Assembly: GCF_041729615.1 (NCBI RefSeq)
Contig: NZ_CP154874.1
Location: 1,059,001-1,123,000, forward strand
From: Pseudomonas alcaligenes
Lineage (GTDB): Bacteria > Pseudomonadota > Gammaproteobacteria > Pseudomonadales > Pseudomonadaceae
Direction: 5' to 3'
DNA: 64,000 bases
The position numbers and the translations under genes are program-made. The notes beneath the pieces are model-generated. The model was not told the DNA's origin, did no database searches, and was given only the letters and a program-made list of their open reading frames with translations. Positions 1-15,111 of the stretch are shown piece by piece. Numbering within the stretch: position 1 is the stretch's first letter; each line of letters begins with the position of its first letter.

Positions 1-515
<515 letters not shown>

Positions 516-622
516 TCAGCGCCGCCGGGGTAAGAGCGCAGGCTGGCCTTGGCCAACCTGAAATAAGCAATGCACTGCGGGTTCCGAGGGAGCCCACAGA
601 AGCAGTAACAAGACGGGAGCGT

Positions 623-651
623 AGTCTACCGGAAAGGGTCTATCAGCTCAA
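623..651 (-). promoter_or_regulatory. candidate sigma-70 promoter for pyrG
   Basis: On the minus strand TTGAGC (646-651) and TAGACT (623-628) are 17 bases apart. The -35 lies inside the 3' end of tilS. This would give pyrG a leader of about 130 bases that includes a hairpin with arms AGGTTGGCC/GGCCAGCCT near 541-560. Each hexamer matches consensus at 4 of 6 positions, so this is suggestive only. Confidence 0.35.
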
Positions 652-1959
652 ACCTTGTGCGCTGGTCGGCGGGCGCCAGTGCAACTGCCAGGCGCCATGC
701 TGCGAACCGTCCAGCCCGGGCAGGTTCGCCACCGCCAGCAGCTCGTCGCCGCGATACAGCAGCGGCAGGCGGCCACGCACGAAGGCCGGTACTGCACGCT
801 CGTTGAGCAGGCGCTTGAGATCGCGATGTCCGCGCCCCGGCAGCGCCATCACCTCGCCCCCCGCACGATAAGCCAGGCGCAGCGGCCCGGCCGGTCGGGT
901 TCCGGTCAATTGCACGACACCGTTGCCCGGCAGCTGCAGCGGCTGCGTCGGCTCATCCCAGGCGGCGGGCAATGATGGCTGTCGCAGCCATTCCCCGGAC
1001 AACCACCATAACCGTCCGTCGGCGCGCCTCAGCTCGCCGCCGGCCAGGCGCCATATCGGGATGGCATCGACGCCGGCATCGCGCAAGTCCTGCCAGCCCG
1101 CCCAGTGCTCGGTGTCCGGCAGCAGCGTCAGAGGCGCCAGCCAATGCCGCAGGGCATTGCGCTGGCGCTGCTCGGAGAGCGGCAGCAGGGGCGCCAGCGC
1201 CAACGAGGGCAGCCCCAGCCAGGCGAAAGGACCCTCGCCGCGCGACGCCAGCAGGTCCAGCTCGGCCAGTTCGCTCATCAGCTGTTCGGCCGCGCGCAGG
1301 TGCTCGGCACTGCGCGCCAGGTTCGCCGCCGCCTGCGGCCAGTGGCGTGCCAGCGCCGGCAGCACTTCGCGGCGCAGGAAATTACGCGCCAGCGTCGTGT
1401 CGGCATTGGAGGGGTCCTCGACCCACGCCAACCCCTGCTGCCGGGCATAGCGCTCCAGATCGGCTCGCGCAACGCCCAGCAGCGGCCGCACCAGCCAGCC
1501 CGCACCCAAGCGGCGGCTCGGCGGCATGCCTCCCAAGCCCCGCACCCCAGCACCACGCAGCAGGCGCAGCAGCAGGGTCTCGGCCTGGTCATCGCGGTGC
1601 TGACCGGTCAGCAGCAGCTCGCCCTCCTCCAGCCGGCGAGCGAAGGCGGCGTAGCGTGCCTCGCGCGCCGCCCGCTCGAGGCTGGCAGCACCGTCGACCT
1701 GCACCCGCTCGATATGCAGCGCTACGCCCAGCTGCTCGCACAGCGCCTGGCAATGGGCCGGCCAGCCGTCGGCGACGGCCTGCAGGCCATGGTGCACATG
1801 GATGGCCGACAGCGGCGGCAGCGCCTCATGCTCGCGCAGGCGCGCCAGCAGGTGCAGCAGCACGCTCGAATCCAGGCCGCCGGACAAAGCGACATGCCAG
1901 GCCGGCGCAGCAAGCCAGGGCCGGAGAGATTCGAGCAGGGAGGATTCGAGCGCAGTCAT
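643..1959 (-). CDS. tilS: tRNA(Ile)-lysidine synthase
   Basis: TilS converts C34 of the CAU-anticodon tRNA-Ile to lysidine using ATP and lysine, which changes decoding from AUG to AUA. The 438 aa protein has the N-type ATP pyrophosphatase PP-loop SGGLDSS at about residue 26, the downstream GQHRDDQAET and RNFLRREVLP motifs, and the TilS substrate-binding and C-terminal domains, in which ALPGRGHRDLKRLLNE is recognisable. Length fits the family. It lies 59 bases downstream of accA, with an intrinsic terminator between them, so it probably depends on readthrough or a weak promoter of its own. Confidence 0.96.
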   Translation of the reverse strand: MTALESSLLESLRPWLAAPAWHVALSGGLDSSVLLHLLARLREHEALPPLSAIHVHHGLQAVADGWPAHCQALCEQLGVALHIERVQVDGAASLERAAREARYAAFARRLEEGELLLTGQHRDDQAETLLLRLLRGAGVRGLGGMPPSRRLGAGWLVRPLLGVARADLERYARQQGLAWVEDPSNADTTLARNFLRREVLPALARHWPQAAANLARSAEHLRAAEQLMSELAELDLLASRGEGPFAWLGLPSLALAPLLPLSEQRQRNALRHWLAPLTLLPDTEHWAGWQDLRDAGVDAIPIWRLAGGELRRADGRLWWLSGEWLRQPSLPAAWDEPTQPLQLPGNGVVQLTGTRPAGPLRLAYRAGGEVMALPGRGHRDLKRLLNERAVPAFVRGRLPLLYRGDELLAVANLPGLDGSQHGAWQLHWRPPTSAQGLS

Positions 1960-1970
1960 GCCGCCAGCTT

Positions 1971-1998
1971 AAACAACAACGGGCCCGAAGGCCCGTTG
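1971..1998 (-). terminator. intrinsic terminator between accA and tilS
   Basis: Read on the minus strand, a perfect 9-bp stem CAACGGGCC/GGCCCGTTG closes a TTCG tetraloop and is followed by TTGTTTAA. It lies 20 bases after the accA stop. Its tail ends only about 12 bases before the tilS start codon. Confidence 0.75.
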
Positions 1999-2018
1999 CA
2001 GATGATGCACGCCACGCG

Positions 2019-2969
<951 letters not shown>

Positions 2970-3084
2970 AGGCATCCGTCTAGCATCGGCGGCCCCGTGG
3001 GCCGGGCGGTGTTCCATGTGGCGCCTACCTTAAGGGATAGCGCGCCCGCGGTCGAGGCGTCGCGGCAGGCTGGCGCTCTGCCGT

Positions 3085-6615
<3,531 letters not shown>

Positions 6616-6645
6616 GGCAATCCCGTTGGTGACACAGAAACGATA

Positions 6646-6667
6646 AGGCCCGGATTGTACCGGGCCT
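6646..6667 (-). terminator. intrinsic terminator between rnhB and dnaE
   Basis: Minus strand AGGCCCGG, a 6-base loop and CCGGGCCT form a perfect 8-bp stem followed by TATCGTTTC. It lies about 40 bases after the rnhB stop and 30 bases before the dnaE start. The T-tract is imperfect, so termination may be partial. Confidence 0.6.
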
Positions 6668-6705
6668 CGACTTAAACATCAGCTTGCGAACCCGCCGTGT
6701 GGCGC

Positions 6706-7308
6706 TTATTCGATCCCTTCGAGCACATTGCGTACCGGCGCAAACGAACGCCGATGGATGGGCGTGGCGCCCAGGCGCTTGAGCGCCTCCAGGTGCACCG
6801 GCGTGGGGTAGCCCTTGTGCCCGCCGATGCCATAGCCGGGGTAGAGCTTCTCCATCTCGGCCATCTCGCGATCGCGACTGACCTTGGCCAGGATAGAGGC
6901 GGCGGCGATGGCCGGCACCTGGGCGTCGCCGCCGACCACAGGCGCGCTGGGCACCGCCAGCTTGGGGCAGCGGTTACCGTCGATCAGCGCCAGTTTCGGC
7001 GTGATGCTCAGGCCTTCGACGGCGCGCTGCATGGCAAGCATGGTGGCATGCAGGATATTCAGCTGGTCGATCTCCTCCACCTCGGCGCGGGCGATGCACC
7101 AGGCCAGGGCCTTTTCGCGGATCTCGTCGAACAGCTTCTCGCGGCGCGCCTCGCTGAGCTTTTTCGAGTCGTTGAGGCCAGCGATCGGACGGGCCGGATC
7201 TAGAATCACCGCGGCGGTGACCACCGGGCCACAGAGCGGGCCACGACCGACTTCGTCGACGCCGGCGACCAGCTCCTCGACCAGCGTGAAATCCAGACCC
7301 AGCTGCAT
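6706..7308 (-). CDS. rnhB: ribonuclease HII
   Basis: RNase HII nicks RNA-DNA hybrids and single ribonucleotides embedded in DNA. The 200 aa protein carries the metal-binding DEVGRG motif in [20 protein letters not shown] (residues about 14-33), a further acidic residue in LIDGNRCP and the family motif [12 protein letters not shown]. Its start shares one base with the lpxB stop (TGATG), so the two genes are translationally coupled. The lpxB-rnhB-dnaE order is typical of gammaproteobacteria. Confidence 0.97.
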   Translation of the reverse strand: MQLGLDFTLVEELVAGVDEVGRGPLCGPVVTAAVILDPARPIAGLNDSKKLSEARREKLFDEIREKALAWCIARAEVEEIDQLNILHATMLAMQRAVEGLSITPKLALIDGNRCPKLAVPSAPVVGGDAQVPAIAAASILAKVSRDREMAEMEKLYPGYGIGGHKGYPTPVHLEALKRLGATPIHRRSFAPVRNVLEGIE

Positions 7309-8441
7309 CAGGCCTGCCCAACCAGCTTGAGCACGGCATCGGCGGCCTGCTGCGAGGCATCCTGGCGCAACGCGCGGTGGATAACGTCGAAGCCTTCGGT
7401 CTGCACCGCGCCATCGTCCAGCAGCGGCGCCAGCGTCTGGGCCAGGGCGTCGGGGGTTGCGGCATCCTGGATCAGCTCGGGCACCAGCAAACGCTCGGCC
7501 AGCAGGTTGGGCAGCGAGATGTAGGGGCTCTTCACCAGGCGCTTGAGGATGCGGTAGGTCAGCGGCGCCACCTTGTAGGCCACCACCATCGGCCGCTTGT
7601 GCAGCAGGGCTTCCAGGGTGGCGGTACCGGAGGCGATCAGTACCGCATCGCAGGCGGCCAGCGCTTCATGAGAGCGGCCATCGAGCAACAGCAGCGGCAG
7701 GTTGCGCCCGGCCAGCATGGCCTCCAGCTGCGCGCGGCGCTCGGCATTGGCACAGGGCAGCACGAAGCGGATACCGGGGCGCAGTGTGCGCAGGCGCTCG
7801 GCGGCATCGAGGAACAGCGCGCCCAGGCGCGCCACTTCGCCACCCCGGCTTCCCGGCAGCAGGGCCACCACCGGCTCATCCAGCGCCAGGCCGAGCGCCT
7901 CGCGGGCGCCGGCGCGGTCCGCCTGCAGCGGTATGGTGTTGGCCAGTGGATGACCGACGAAGCGCACCGGCACCTGGTGCTCCAGGTAGAAACGCGCCTC
8001 GAAGGGGAACAGCGTCAGCATCAGGTCGCAGGCGTCGCGGATCTTCAGCACGCGCTTCTGCCGCCAAGCCCATACCGAAGGACTGACGTAGTGCACGGTC
8101 TTGATGCCGGCCTGGCGCAGCTTGAGCTCGAGGGTCAGGTTGAAATCCGGGGCATCGATGCCGATGAACAGGTCCGGTTTGGCGGCGATCAGGTCCTGAA
8201 TCAGGCGCTTGCGCCGCGCCAGCAGCTCGCGCAGGCGCCCCAGCACCTCGACCAGGCCCATCACCGCCAGGCGCTCCATGGGGAAGGCGGAGACAAGCCC
8301 CTCGGCCTCCATGCGCGGACCGCCGACGCCGATGAACTCGACCTGGGGATGTTGCTGCTTGAGCGCCTGCATCAGGCCGGCGCCGAGGATATCGCCGGAA
8401 GCCTCGCCGGCCACCAGCGCAACACGAAGGGGGCGACTCAT
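7308..8441 (-). CDS. lpxB: lipid-A-disaccharide synthase
   Basis: LpxB joins UDP-2,3-diacylglucosamine and 2,3-diacylglucosamine-1-phosphate (lipid X) into the lipid A disaccharide at the inner membrane surface. The 377 aa protein has the GT19 N-terminal signature [18 protein letters not shown], the conserved [13 protein letters not shown] and [19 protein letters not shown], and the donor-site region [10 protein letters not shown]. It sits one base from the end of lpxA and overlaps rnhB by one base, so it is part of the lpxD-fabZ-lpxA-lpxB operon. Confidence 0.97.
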   Translation of the reverse strand: MSRPLRVALVAGEASGDILGAGLMQALKQQHPQVEFIGVGGPRMEAEGLVSAFPMERLAVMGLVEVLGRLRELLARRKRLIQDLIAAKPDLFIGIDAPDFNLTLELKLRQAGIKTVHYVSPSVWAWRQKRVLKIRDACDLMLTLFPFEARFYLEHQVPVRFVGHPLANTIPLQADRAGAREALGLALDEPVVALLPGSRGGEVARLGALFLDAAERLRTLRPGIRFVLPCANAERRAQLEAMLAGRNLPLLLLDGRSHEALAACDAVLIASGTATLEALLHKRPMVVAYKVAPLTYRILKRLVKSPYISLPNLLAERLLVPELIQDAATPDALAQTLAPLLDDGAVQTEGFDVIHRALRQDASQQAADAVLKLVGQA

Positions 8442-8442
8442 A

Positions 8443-9219
8443 TCAGCGGGTAATGCCGCGCGTCGAGGCCTGGACGGAATCGCGGAACACCGCCACTTCC
8501 GGGAACTGGGAAGCGGACTCGGCCAGCTCGGCCAGCGCCTGCTCGACGGTCAGGCCCTGGCGGTAGACCACCTTGTAGGCTCGGCGCAGGGCGGCGATGG
8601 CCTCGGCACTGAAGCCGCGACGGCGCATGCCCTCGAAGTTCATGCTGCGCGCCTCGGCCGGGTTGCCGAACACGGTGACGTAGGCTGGCACGTCCTTGCC
8701 GATGGCCGTGCCCATGCCGGAGAAGCTGTGGGCGCCGATGCGGCAGAACTGGTGGACCAGGGTGAAGCCGGAAAGGATCGCCCAGTCGTCCATGTGCACA
8801 TGGCCAGCCAGCGCAGTGTTGTTGACCAGGATGCAGTGGTTGCCGATCACGCTGTCGTGACCGACGTGCACATAGGCCATCAGCAGGTTGTGGTCGCCGA
8901 TGGTGGTCTCGGAGCGGTCCTGCACGGTGCCACGGTGGATGGTGACACCTTCGCGGATCACGTTGTGATCGCCAATGACCAGCCGGGTCGGCTCACCCTT
9001 GTACTTGAGGTCGGGCGTGTCCTCGCCCACCGAGGAGAACTGGTAGATCTTGTTGTGCCGGCCGATCACGGTCGGGCCCTTGAGCACCACGTGCGGGCCA
9101 ATCACGGTACCCTCGCCGATTTCCACATCGGGTCCGATGATCGACCAGGGGCCGACCTGGACATCCGCGGCCAACTTGGCCGAAGGGTCGATGATGGCGC
9201 GAGGGTCAATCAAACTCAT
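8443..9219 (-). CDS. lpxA: UDP-N-acetylglucosamine acyltransferase
   Basis: LpxA adds the 3-hydroxyacyl chain from acyl-ACP to UDP-GlcNAc, the first step of lipid A synthesis. The 258 aa protein begins [17 protein letters not shown] and is a left-handed beta helix of hexapeptide repeats up to about residue 190 (catalytic-histidine region [14 protein letters not shown]), then a helical C-terminal domain. The start was chosen because it overlaps the fabZ stop as ATGA and matches known N-termini. A longer frame upstream lies inside fabZ. Confidence 0.97.
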   Translation of the reverse strand: MSLIDPRAIIDPSAKLAADVQVGPWSIIGPDVEIGEGTVIGPHVVLKGPTVIGRHNKIYQFSSVGEDTPDLKYKGEPTRLVIGDHNVIREGVTIHRGTVQDRSETTIGDHNLLMAYVHVGHDSVIGNHCILVNNTALAGHVHMDDWAILSGFTLVHQFCRIGAHSFSGMGTAIGKDVPAYVTVFGNPAEARSMNFEGMRRRGFSAEAIAALRRAYKVVYRQGLTVEQALAELAESASQFPEVAVFRDSVQASTRGITR

Positions 9220-9656
9220 AGCTTGCGTTCCGCACAGATGATTTCCGCCGAGCAGACTTCCTTGCCATCGACACTGGCCTGGCACTCGAACTTCCAGATA
9301 CTGCGCTTGACGCTGAGGAACTTGGCTTGCAGTACCAGTTGGTCGCCAGGGAGCACTGGCTGGCGGAAGCGCAGCTTGTCGGAGCCGACGAAGTAATACA
9401 GGGTGCCGTCAGCCGGCTTCACATCGAGCATCTTGAAACCGAGGATGCCGGCGGCCTGAGCCATGGCCTCGATGATCAGCACGCCCGGCATGATCGGATG
9501 ATCGGGGAAGTGGCCATTGAAGAAGGGCTCGTTGATGCTGACATTCTTGTAGGCACGAATGGTCTTGGCTTCCACGTCCAGCTCGGCTACGCGATCCACC
9601 AGCAGGAAAGGATAGCGGTGCGGTAGATATTCGCGAATCTCGTTGATGTCCATCAT
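9216..9656 (-). CDS. fabZ: 3-hydroxyacyl-ACP dehydratase FabZ
   Basis: FabZ dehydrates 3-hydroxyacyl-ACP in fatty acid elongation and shares the 3-hydroxymyristoyl-ACP pool with LpxA and LpxD. The 146 aa hot-dog-fold protein has the catalytic His in [12 protein letters not shown] and the Glu in [11 protein letters not shown]. It begins [21 protein letters not shown], as in P. aeruginosa; the second Met is an equally possible start. Its stop overlaps the lpxA start (ATGA). Confidence 0.97.
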   Translation of the reverse strand: MMDINEIREYLPHRYPFLLVDRVAELDVEAKTIRAYKNVSINEPFFNGHFPDHPIMPGVLIIEAMAQAAGILGFKMLDVKPADGTLYYFVGSDKLRFRQPVLPGDQLVLQAKFLSVKRSIWKFECQASVDGKEVCSAEIICAERKL

Positions 9657-9700
9657 GTGCGGAGAGCCTGTTCTAAAAAATGGGGGTGCCGCGGGCACGG

Positions 9701-10759
9701 TCAGGCATCAGATGAGGCCTGACCGTCCGGGGTCACGGCGGCGAGGCGCTTTTCCAGCTCGCGCAGGCGCTTCGCCATGTCGTCCAGTTGACGAATACGC
9801 GCGGCACTCTTCTTCCAGTCGGCAGCGGTCTGCATGGCGGTACCGGAAGAATAGGCGCCTGGTTCGGTGATCGAGCGGGTGACCATGGTCATGCCGGTGA
9901 CGAACACGTTGTCGCACACTTCGATGTGCCCGACCATGCCGACGCCACCAGCGATCATGCAGTGCTTGCCGATCTTGGTGCTGCCGGAGATGCCAACGCA
10001 GCCGGCCATGGCGGTGTGATCACCGATCTGCACGTTGTGCGCGATCATGATCTGATTATCCAGCTTCACACCGTTGCCGATAACGGTATCGGCCAAGGCC
10101 CCGCGGTCGATGGTGGTGTTGGCGCCGACTTCCACGTCGTCACCCAGCACCACGCCGCCGATCTGCGCGATCTTCTGCCACACGCCCTTCTCGTTGGCGA
10201 AGCCGAAGCCCTCGCCACCGAGCACGGCGCCGGACTGAATGACCACGCGCTTGCCGATCTTCACATCGTGGTAAAGGGTCACTCGTGGCGCCAGCCAGCC
10301 ACCCTCGCCGATCTCGCTGCGCGCGCCGACCACGCAGTGGGCGCCGACGGTGACGCCAGCGGCGATGCGTGCGCCGCTCTCGATCACCGCGTAGGCACCG
10401 ATGCTGGCAGTCGGATCGACCTGGGCGTCGGCGGCGACGATGGCAGTCGGGTGCACCCCGGCAGGGGCAACGGGCTTGGTGTCGAACAGGTGGGAAAGCT
10501 GGGCGAAGGCCAGGTAGGGATTGGCCACCAGCAGTACATCGCCGGCATAGCCTTCGGCATCAGCGGCAGTCAGCAGCACCACGCCGGCACGGGTATCGGC
10601 GAGGTATTTGCGGTACTGGGCGTTGGACAGAAAGCTCAGCTGCTCGGGTCCGGCATCCTGCAGGGTCGCCAGGCCGCGGATCGGCTTGTCCGCGGCGCCA
10701 CGCAGGGTAGCGCCGAGACGCCCGGCCAGTTCGCCGAGGGTGAAGACAGTTGCGCTCAT
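9701..10759 (-). CDS. lpxD: UDP-3-O-(3-hydroxyacyl)glucosamine N-acyltransferase
   Basis: LpxD adds the N-linked 3-hydroxyacyl chain in the third step of lipid A synthesis. The 352 aa protein has an N-terminal uridine-binding domain (about 1-100), a long hexapeptide-repeat beta helix with the catalytic histidine region [18 protein letters not shown] near 240, and a C-terminal helix. It ends 2 bases after skp and 44 bases before fabZ in the same direction, the conserved skp-lpxD-fabZ-lpxA order. Confidence 0.97.
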   Translation of the reverse strand: MSATVFTLGELAGRLGATLRGAADKPIRGLATLQDAGPEQLSFLSNAQYRKYLADTRAGVVLLTAADAEGYAGDVLLVANPYLAFAQLSHLFDTKPVAPAGVHPTAIVAADAQVDPTASIGAYAVIESGARIAAGVTVGAHCVVGARSEIGEGGWLAPRVTLYHDVKIGKRVVIQSGAVLGGEGFGFANEKGVWQKIAQIGGVVLGDDVEVGANTTIDRGALADTVIGNGVKLDNQIMIAHNVQIGDHTAMAGCVGISGSTKIGKHCMIAGGVGMVGHIEVCDNVFVTGMTMVTRSITEPGAYSSGTAMQTAADWKKSAARIRQLDDMAKRLRELEKRLAAVTPDGQASSDA

Positions 10760-10761
10760 GA

Positions 10762-11265
10762 TCAGCGCTGCGAGTTCATGCGCTCGATGACCTGGCGGGT
10801 GATCTCGTACTGCGGCTTGACGTCGACCACGGCGCCACGCTCCAGTACCAGGTCATAGTTGCCCTGCTTGATCACTTCCTCAACGGCCTTGTCCAGCTTA
10901 GGCTTGAGCTGCTTGAGCATGTCGCGGTCGGAGATGGCCTTGGCTTCGTTCAGCTCCTTGGACTGGAACTGGAAATCGCGGGCCTTCTGCTTGAACTCCA
11001 GCTCCAGGCGCTCACGCTCGGCCTGCTGCATTTTCTCGCCATCCTTGACCAGACGATCCTGGATGCGCTTGGCATCACTTTCCAGCTGCTTGAGCTTGCT
11101 CAGCTGCGGGCCGAACTTCTTCTCGGCATCAACGGCATACTTCTTGGCGGCATCGGACTCGAGCAGGGCCATCTGATAGTTCATCACCGCGATTTTCATC
11201 TCGGCAAAGGCCGGGGTCGCCATCAGGGCTGCGGCGACCAGAACCAGTTGAGTCAACTTACGCAC
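10762..11265 (-). CDS. skp: periplasmic chaperone Skp/OmpH
   Basis: Skp is a trimeric periplasmic holdase that delivers unfolded outer-membrane proteins towards BAM. I chose a GTG start (complementary to 11263-11265) because AGGAG lies 6 bases upstream and the resulting 167 aa protein begins with a proper signal peptide, [21 protein letters not shown], cleaved before EMKIAVMNY. The remainder is charged and largely coiled-coil, about 40-120. An in-frame ATG 6 codons further up is less well placed. It lies 36 bases downstream of bamA. Confidence 0.95.
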   Translation of the reverse strand: MRKLTQLVLVAAALMATPAFAEMKIAVMNYQMALLESDAAKKYAVDAEKKFGPQLSKLKQLESDAKRIQDRLVKDGEKMQQAERERLELEFKQKARDFQFQSKELNEAKAISDRDMLKQLKPKLDKAVEEVIKQGNYDLVLERGAVVDVKPQYEITRQVIERMNSQR

Positions 11266-11301
11266 GATGCACTCCTGCAACAAACACTGTTGTCTAGCAA
11301 A

Positions 11302-13665
11302 TTAGAAAGTTTGGCCCAGGGAGAACTGGAATACCTGGGTATCCGCCTCTTCCGGCTTCTTGATCGGTGCCGCCAGGCTGAAGCTCAGCGGTCCGAGGGC
11401 GGTGACCCAGGTCACACCGACACCCACGGAGCTTGCCAGATCGCCGAAATCGATGTTGTTGCAGCTCGGCGAAGAGGAAGAACAGGAGGTGTCGTACACG
11501 TTACCCACGTCCCAGAACAACACGGTGCGCAGGGAGCGCTGATCCTTGACGAACGGCAGCGGGAACAGCAGTTCCGCACCACCCTGGATCAGCACGTTAC
11601 CGCCGAAGGGAAGCGGGTCCTGATCCGGGTCGCGTTCCGTACCTTCGTTACCGGTGACAGCGAAGCCCCGGCTAGGAGTGCTGCGCGGACCGAGACTGCT
11701 GTCCTCGAAGCCACGTACCGAGTTGAAGCCGCCGCCGAAGTAATGCTCATAGAACGGCAGCTCCTCGGTGGAACCATAGGCATCGCCGTAGCCCAGCTCG
11801 GTATGGAAACGCAGCGTGTACTTGTCGTTGATCGGCTGGAAGATCTGGCCACGGTAGTCGAGCTTGAAGAACGACAGATCGCTGCCCGGCACGGTGGTTT
11901 CCAGCACCAGACTCTGCGAATGACCACGATTGGCCAGCACGCCGCGATTGAGGGTCGACTCGGACCAGCCGATCGAAGCCTTCAGGTTCAGGTAGCTGTC
12001 GCCTTCCTGCTCGATGAAATCGAAGATCTCGTCGACGGTGTAGACACCAGTATCGATGCTGTCCTGCTGGATGGTCAGACCATAGGTCAGGCGCGAAGTC
12101 TCGCTGATCGGGTAGCCGATGCTCATACCGGCGCCATAACTGTCGACCGAGTAGCTGGAAACATCGACATCGAGATCATCGTAGTCGGTGGTGCGATAGA
12201 AGGCGTTGTAGCCCAGGCTGACGCCGTCGACGGTCCAGTAGGGGTCGACGAAGCCGAAGTTGTAGCGGGTCTGGTACTCGGAGCGGGTCAGACCGACGCT
12301 GACCTTGTTGCCGGTACCGAGGAAGTTGTTCTGGCTGATTGAGCCACCGAGGATCAGACCGGCGTTCTGGGCGAAGCCGACGCTGGCGGTGATGGAGCCG
12401 GACGGCTGCTCTTCGACGCTGTAGTTGACGTCGACCTGGTCGTCGGTGCCCGGCACCTGCGGGGTCTCGACGTTGACTTCCTTGAAGTAGCCGAGGCGCT
12501 CCAGGCGGGTCTTGGACTGGTCGATCAGATAGGTGGAGGCCCAGCCGCCCTCCATCTGGCGCATCTCGCGGCGCAGCACCTCGTCCTCAGTCTTGGTGTT
12601 GCCGCGGAAGTTGATGCGATTGACGTAGGCGCGCTTGCCCGGATCGACCACGAAGGTGATGGCGACGGTCTTGTCTTCATCGTTAGGCTGCGGCACGCCG
12701 TTGACGTTGGCGAAGGTGTAGCCCTCGTTGCCCAGGCGGCGGGTGATCAGCTCGGAGGTGGTGGTCATCACCTTGCGCGAGAAGACCTGCCCCTGCTTGA
12801 CCAGCAGCAGCTTTTCGATTTCCTCCTGCGGCACCTTGAGGTCACCGGAGAGTTTCACTTCGCTGACGCTGTACTTCTCGCCCTCGTCGACGTTGACGGT
12901 GATGTAGACGTGCTTCTTGTCCGGGGTAATGGATACCTGGGTGGAGGAGATATCCATGTTGATGTAGCCGCGGTCCAGGTAGTAGGAGCGCAGACGCTCC
13001 AGGTCGCCGGACAGCTTCTCGCGGGCGTACTTGTCATCGTTCTTGAAGAAGGACAGCCAGTTGGTGGTCTTAAGCTCGAACAGGGCGGTCAGGTCCTCGT
13101 CCGGGAACACGCTGTTACCGACCACGTTGATGTGCTGGATGGCGGCGACCGAGCCTTCATTGATGGTGATCTTCAGGGCTACGCGGTTGCGCGGCTGCGG
13201 AATCACTTCGGCTTCGATCTCGGCGGAGTAGCGACCCTGGGCCACGTACTGGCGCAGCAGCTCGTTGCGCACGCCCTCGAGGGTGGCGCGCTGGAAGATT
13301 TCACCCTCGGCCAGACCGGACTGCTGCAAGCCCTTCATCAGATCTTCGGTGGTGATCGCCTTGTTGCCTTCGATCTCGATGGTGGAGATGGAGGGGCGCT
13401 CGACCACGTTGATCACCAGCACGTCACCTTCGCGACCGAGCTGGATGTCCTGGAAGAAACCGGTCTTGAACAAGGCACGGGTGGCATCCACCAGGCGACG
13501 GTCATCGACCGCATCGCCCACATTCAGCGGCAGGGCGCCGAACAGGCTTCCCGCGGAAACCCGCTGCAGACCGTTGACCCGAATATCGGTGATGGTGAAG
13601 GACTCGGCGTGAACTTCGGCGATCATCAGTGCGGCGAAGACCGCAGGTAGCAGCAGACGTTTCAT
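11302..13665 (-). CDS. bamA: outer membrane assembly factor BamA (Opr86)
   Basis: BamA is the core of the BAM complex that inserts beta-barrel proteins into the outer membrane. The 787 aa protein has a signal peptide (residues 1-20, cut after VHA), five POTRA domains (about 21-420) and a C-terminal 16-strand barrel with the conserved loop motif VRGF in NSVRGFEDSSLGPRS. It ends in phenylalanine (FSLGQTF), the usual outer-membrane beta signal. It follows rseP across a 74-base gap containing a terminator hairpin. Confidence 0.98.
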   Translation of the reverse strand: MKRLLLPAVFAALMIAEVHAESFTITDIRVNGLQRVSAGSLFGALPLNVGDAVDDRRLVDATRALFKTGFFQDIQLGREGDVLVINVVERPSISTIEIEGNKAITTEDLMKGLQQSGLAEGEIFQRATLEGVRNELLRQYVAQGRYSAEIEAEVIPQPRNRVALKITINEGSVAAIQHINVVGNSVFPDEDLTALFELKTTNWLSFFKNDDKYAREKLSGDLERLRSYYLDRGYINMDISSTQVSITPDKKHVYITVNVDEGEKYSVSEVKLSGDLKVPQEEIEKLLLVKQGQVFSRKVMTTTSELITRRLGNEGYTFANVNGVPQPNDEDKTVAITFVVDPGKRAYVNRINFRGNTKTEDEVLRREMRQMEGGWASTYLIDQSKTRLERLGYFKEVNVETPQVPGTDDQVDVNYSVEEQPSGSITASVGFAQNAGLILGGSISQNNFLGTGNKVSVGLTRSEYQTRYNFGFVDPYWTVDGVSLGYNAFYRTTDYDDLDVDVSSYSVDSYGAGMSIGYPISETSRLTYGLTIQQDSIDTGVYTVDEIFDFIEQEGDSYLNLKASIGWSESTLNRGVLANRGHSQSLVLETTVPGSDLSFFKLDYRGQIFQPINDKYTLRFHTELGYGDAYGSTEELPFYEHYFGGGFNSVRGFEDSSLGPRSTPSRGFAVTGNEGTERDPDQDPLPFGGNVLIQGGAELLFPLPFVKDQRSLRTVLFWDVGNVYDTSCSSSSPSCNNIDFGDLASSVGVGVTWVTALGPLSFSLAAPIKKPEEADTQVFQFSLGQTF

Positions 13666-13690
13666 GAAGTCCTTTCTTATTCCAACTGAT

Positions 13691-13719
13691 AATAAAGAAA
13701 CTGCCGCGATACGCGGCAG
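13691..13719 (-). terminator. intrinsic terminator between rseP and bamA
   Basis: Minus strand CTGCCGCG TAT CGCGGCAG is a perfect 8-bp stem followed by TTTCTTTATTAT. It is about 20 bases after the rseP stop and 26 bases before the bamA start. A terminator here would reduce transcription from rseP into bamA unless it is read through or bamA has its own promoter. Confidence 0.7.
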
Positions 13720-13739
13720 ATTCGGAATTCAGCTATTCG

Positions 13740-15092
13740 TTACAGACGACTCAGATCGTTTACCAGGGCCAGCAACATCACCCCCAGCACCAGACTGATA
13801 CCTATCTGAATGCCCCAACCCTGTACCCGCTCAGACAATGGGCGACCACGCACCCACTCGACCAGGTAGAACAGCAAATGCCCCCCATCCAGAACGGGAA
13901 TGGGCAGCAAATTGAGAACCCCCAGGCTAATGCTCAGGTAGGCGAGGAAGTTGAGGAAATCCGCCACGCCGGACTGAGCCGAAGCGCCCGCCACTTTAGC
14001 AATGGTTATCGGCCCACTCAAGTTTTTTACCGAGAGCTCGCCGAACAGCATTTTCTTTAGCGAATCAAGGGTTAGCAGGGTCATATTCCAGGTGCGCCGA
14101 AGCCCTTCGGCAACCGCATCGAGCGGCCCGAAACTGACCTCGTGCAGCATGTGCGCAGGCCACTCGCCCCCCTTCACGCCAACCCCCAGATAACCGCTAC
14201 GCGCCTCACCTTCACCACGCGCTGCCAGCACCAGAGGCAACTCGACCTGCTCACCCGCACGCTCCAGGCGCAGAACTACCCGTTCGCCGGGGCGCGAGCG
14301 CACCCAGTCGACGACCTGCTGCCATTCGTCCAGAGCCTGCTCATCGAGCGCCAGCAGCCGATCGCCCAGACGCACGCCCGCCGCCTGAGCCGGCCCCTGC
14401 GGGTCAAGCTCGCTGACCACGGGCTCGCTCGCCGGCCGCCACGGCCGGATACCCAAAGACTCGAGAGGTTCCGGCTCGTCGACGCCACGCAGCCAGTCGC
14501 GCAGCACCAGTTGACGATCGGCAATTAGGGAAGAGCCGACCTCACGCACCTGCAGCTCGACGGTACCGGACTCCCCCAGACGCCGAATCAGCTGCAGGTT
14601 GACGGCCGACCAGCCGGGCGTCGCCTCGCCATCGACCGCCACTATTTCCTGGCCGGCACGCAGTCCAGCGGTAGCGGCAAGGCTGTCCGGCGCCACCGCG
14701 CCGATCACCGGACGCACCTGCTGGGTACCGAGCATGGCGATCGCCCAGAAGAACAGGATGGCCAGGAGGAAATTGGCGATAGGACCGGCAGCCACTATGG
14801 CAATGCGCTGCTTGACCGTCTTGCGATTGAAGGCCTGATCGAGCTGCTCGGCGGGCACCTCGCCCTCGCGCTCGTCGAGCATCTTCACGTAGCCGCCCAG
14901 CGGGATGGCGGCCACCACGAACTCGGTGCCATGGCGATCATGCCAGCGCAGCAGCGGACTGCCGAATCCGACGGAGAAGCGCAGCACCCTGACCCCGCAG
15001 CGGCGCGCCACCCAGAAGTGGCCGAACTCGTGGAAGGTGACCAGCACCCCGAGCGCAACCAGGGTACCGAAAAGCATGTACAGCGCACTCAT
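13740..15092 (-). CDS. rseP: RIP site-2 protease RseP (MucP)
   Basis: RseP is an inner-membrane zinc protease that cuts the anti-sigma factor RseA/MucA to release the envelope-stress sigma factor. The 450 aa protein has the zinc motif HEFGH in VTFHEFGHFWVARR (about 20-33), two tandem PDZ domains (about 115-300), and the second active-site motif LNLLPIPVLDGGHLLFYL near 395. Four membrane segments are evident. It lies 19 bases after dxr, as in other Pseudomonas. Confidence 0.97.
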   Translation of the reverse strand: MSALYMLFGTLVALGVLVTFHEFGHFWVARRCGVRVLRFSVGFGSPLLRWHDRHGTEFVVAAIPLGGYVKMLDEREGEVPAEQLDQAFNRKTVKQRIAIVAAGPIANFLLAILFFWAIAMLGTQQVRPVIGAVAPDSLAATAGLRAGQEIVAVDGEATPGWSAVNLQLIRRLGESGTVELQVREVGSSLIADRQLVLRDWLRGVDEPEPLESLGIRPWRPASEPVVSELDPQGPAQAAGVRLGDRLLALDEQALDEWQQVVDWVRSRPGERVVLRLERAGEQVELPLVLAARGEGEARSGYLGVGVKGGEWPAHMLHEVSFGPLDAVAEGLRRTWNMTLLTLDSLKKMLFGELSVKNLSGPITIAKVAGASAQSGVADFLNFLAYLSISLGVLNLLPIPVLDGGHLLFYLVEWVRGRPLSERVQGWGIQIGISLVLGVMLLALVNDLSRL

Positions 15093-15111
15093 TCCATCTT
15101 CCTCCGGGCTG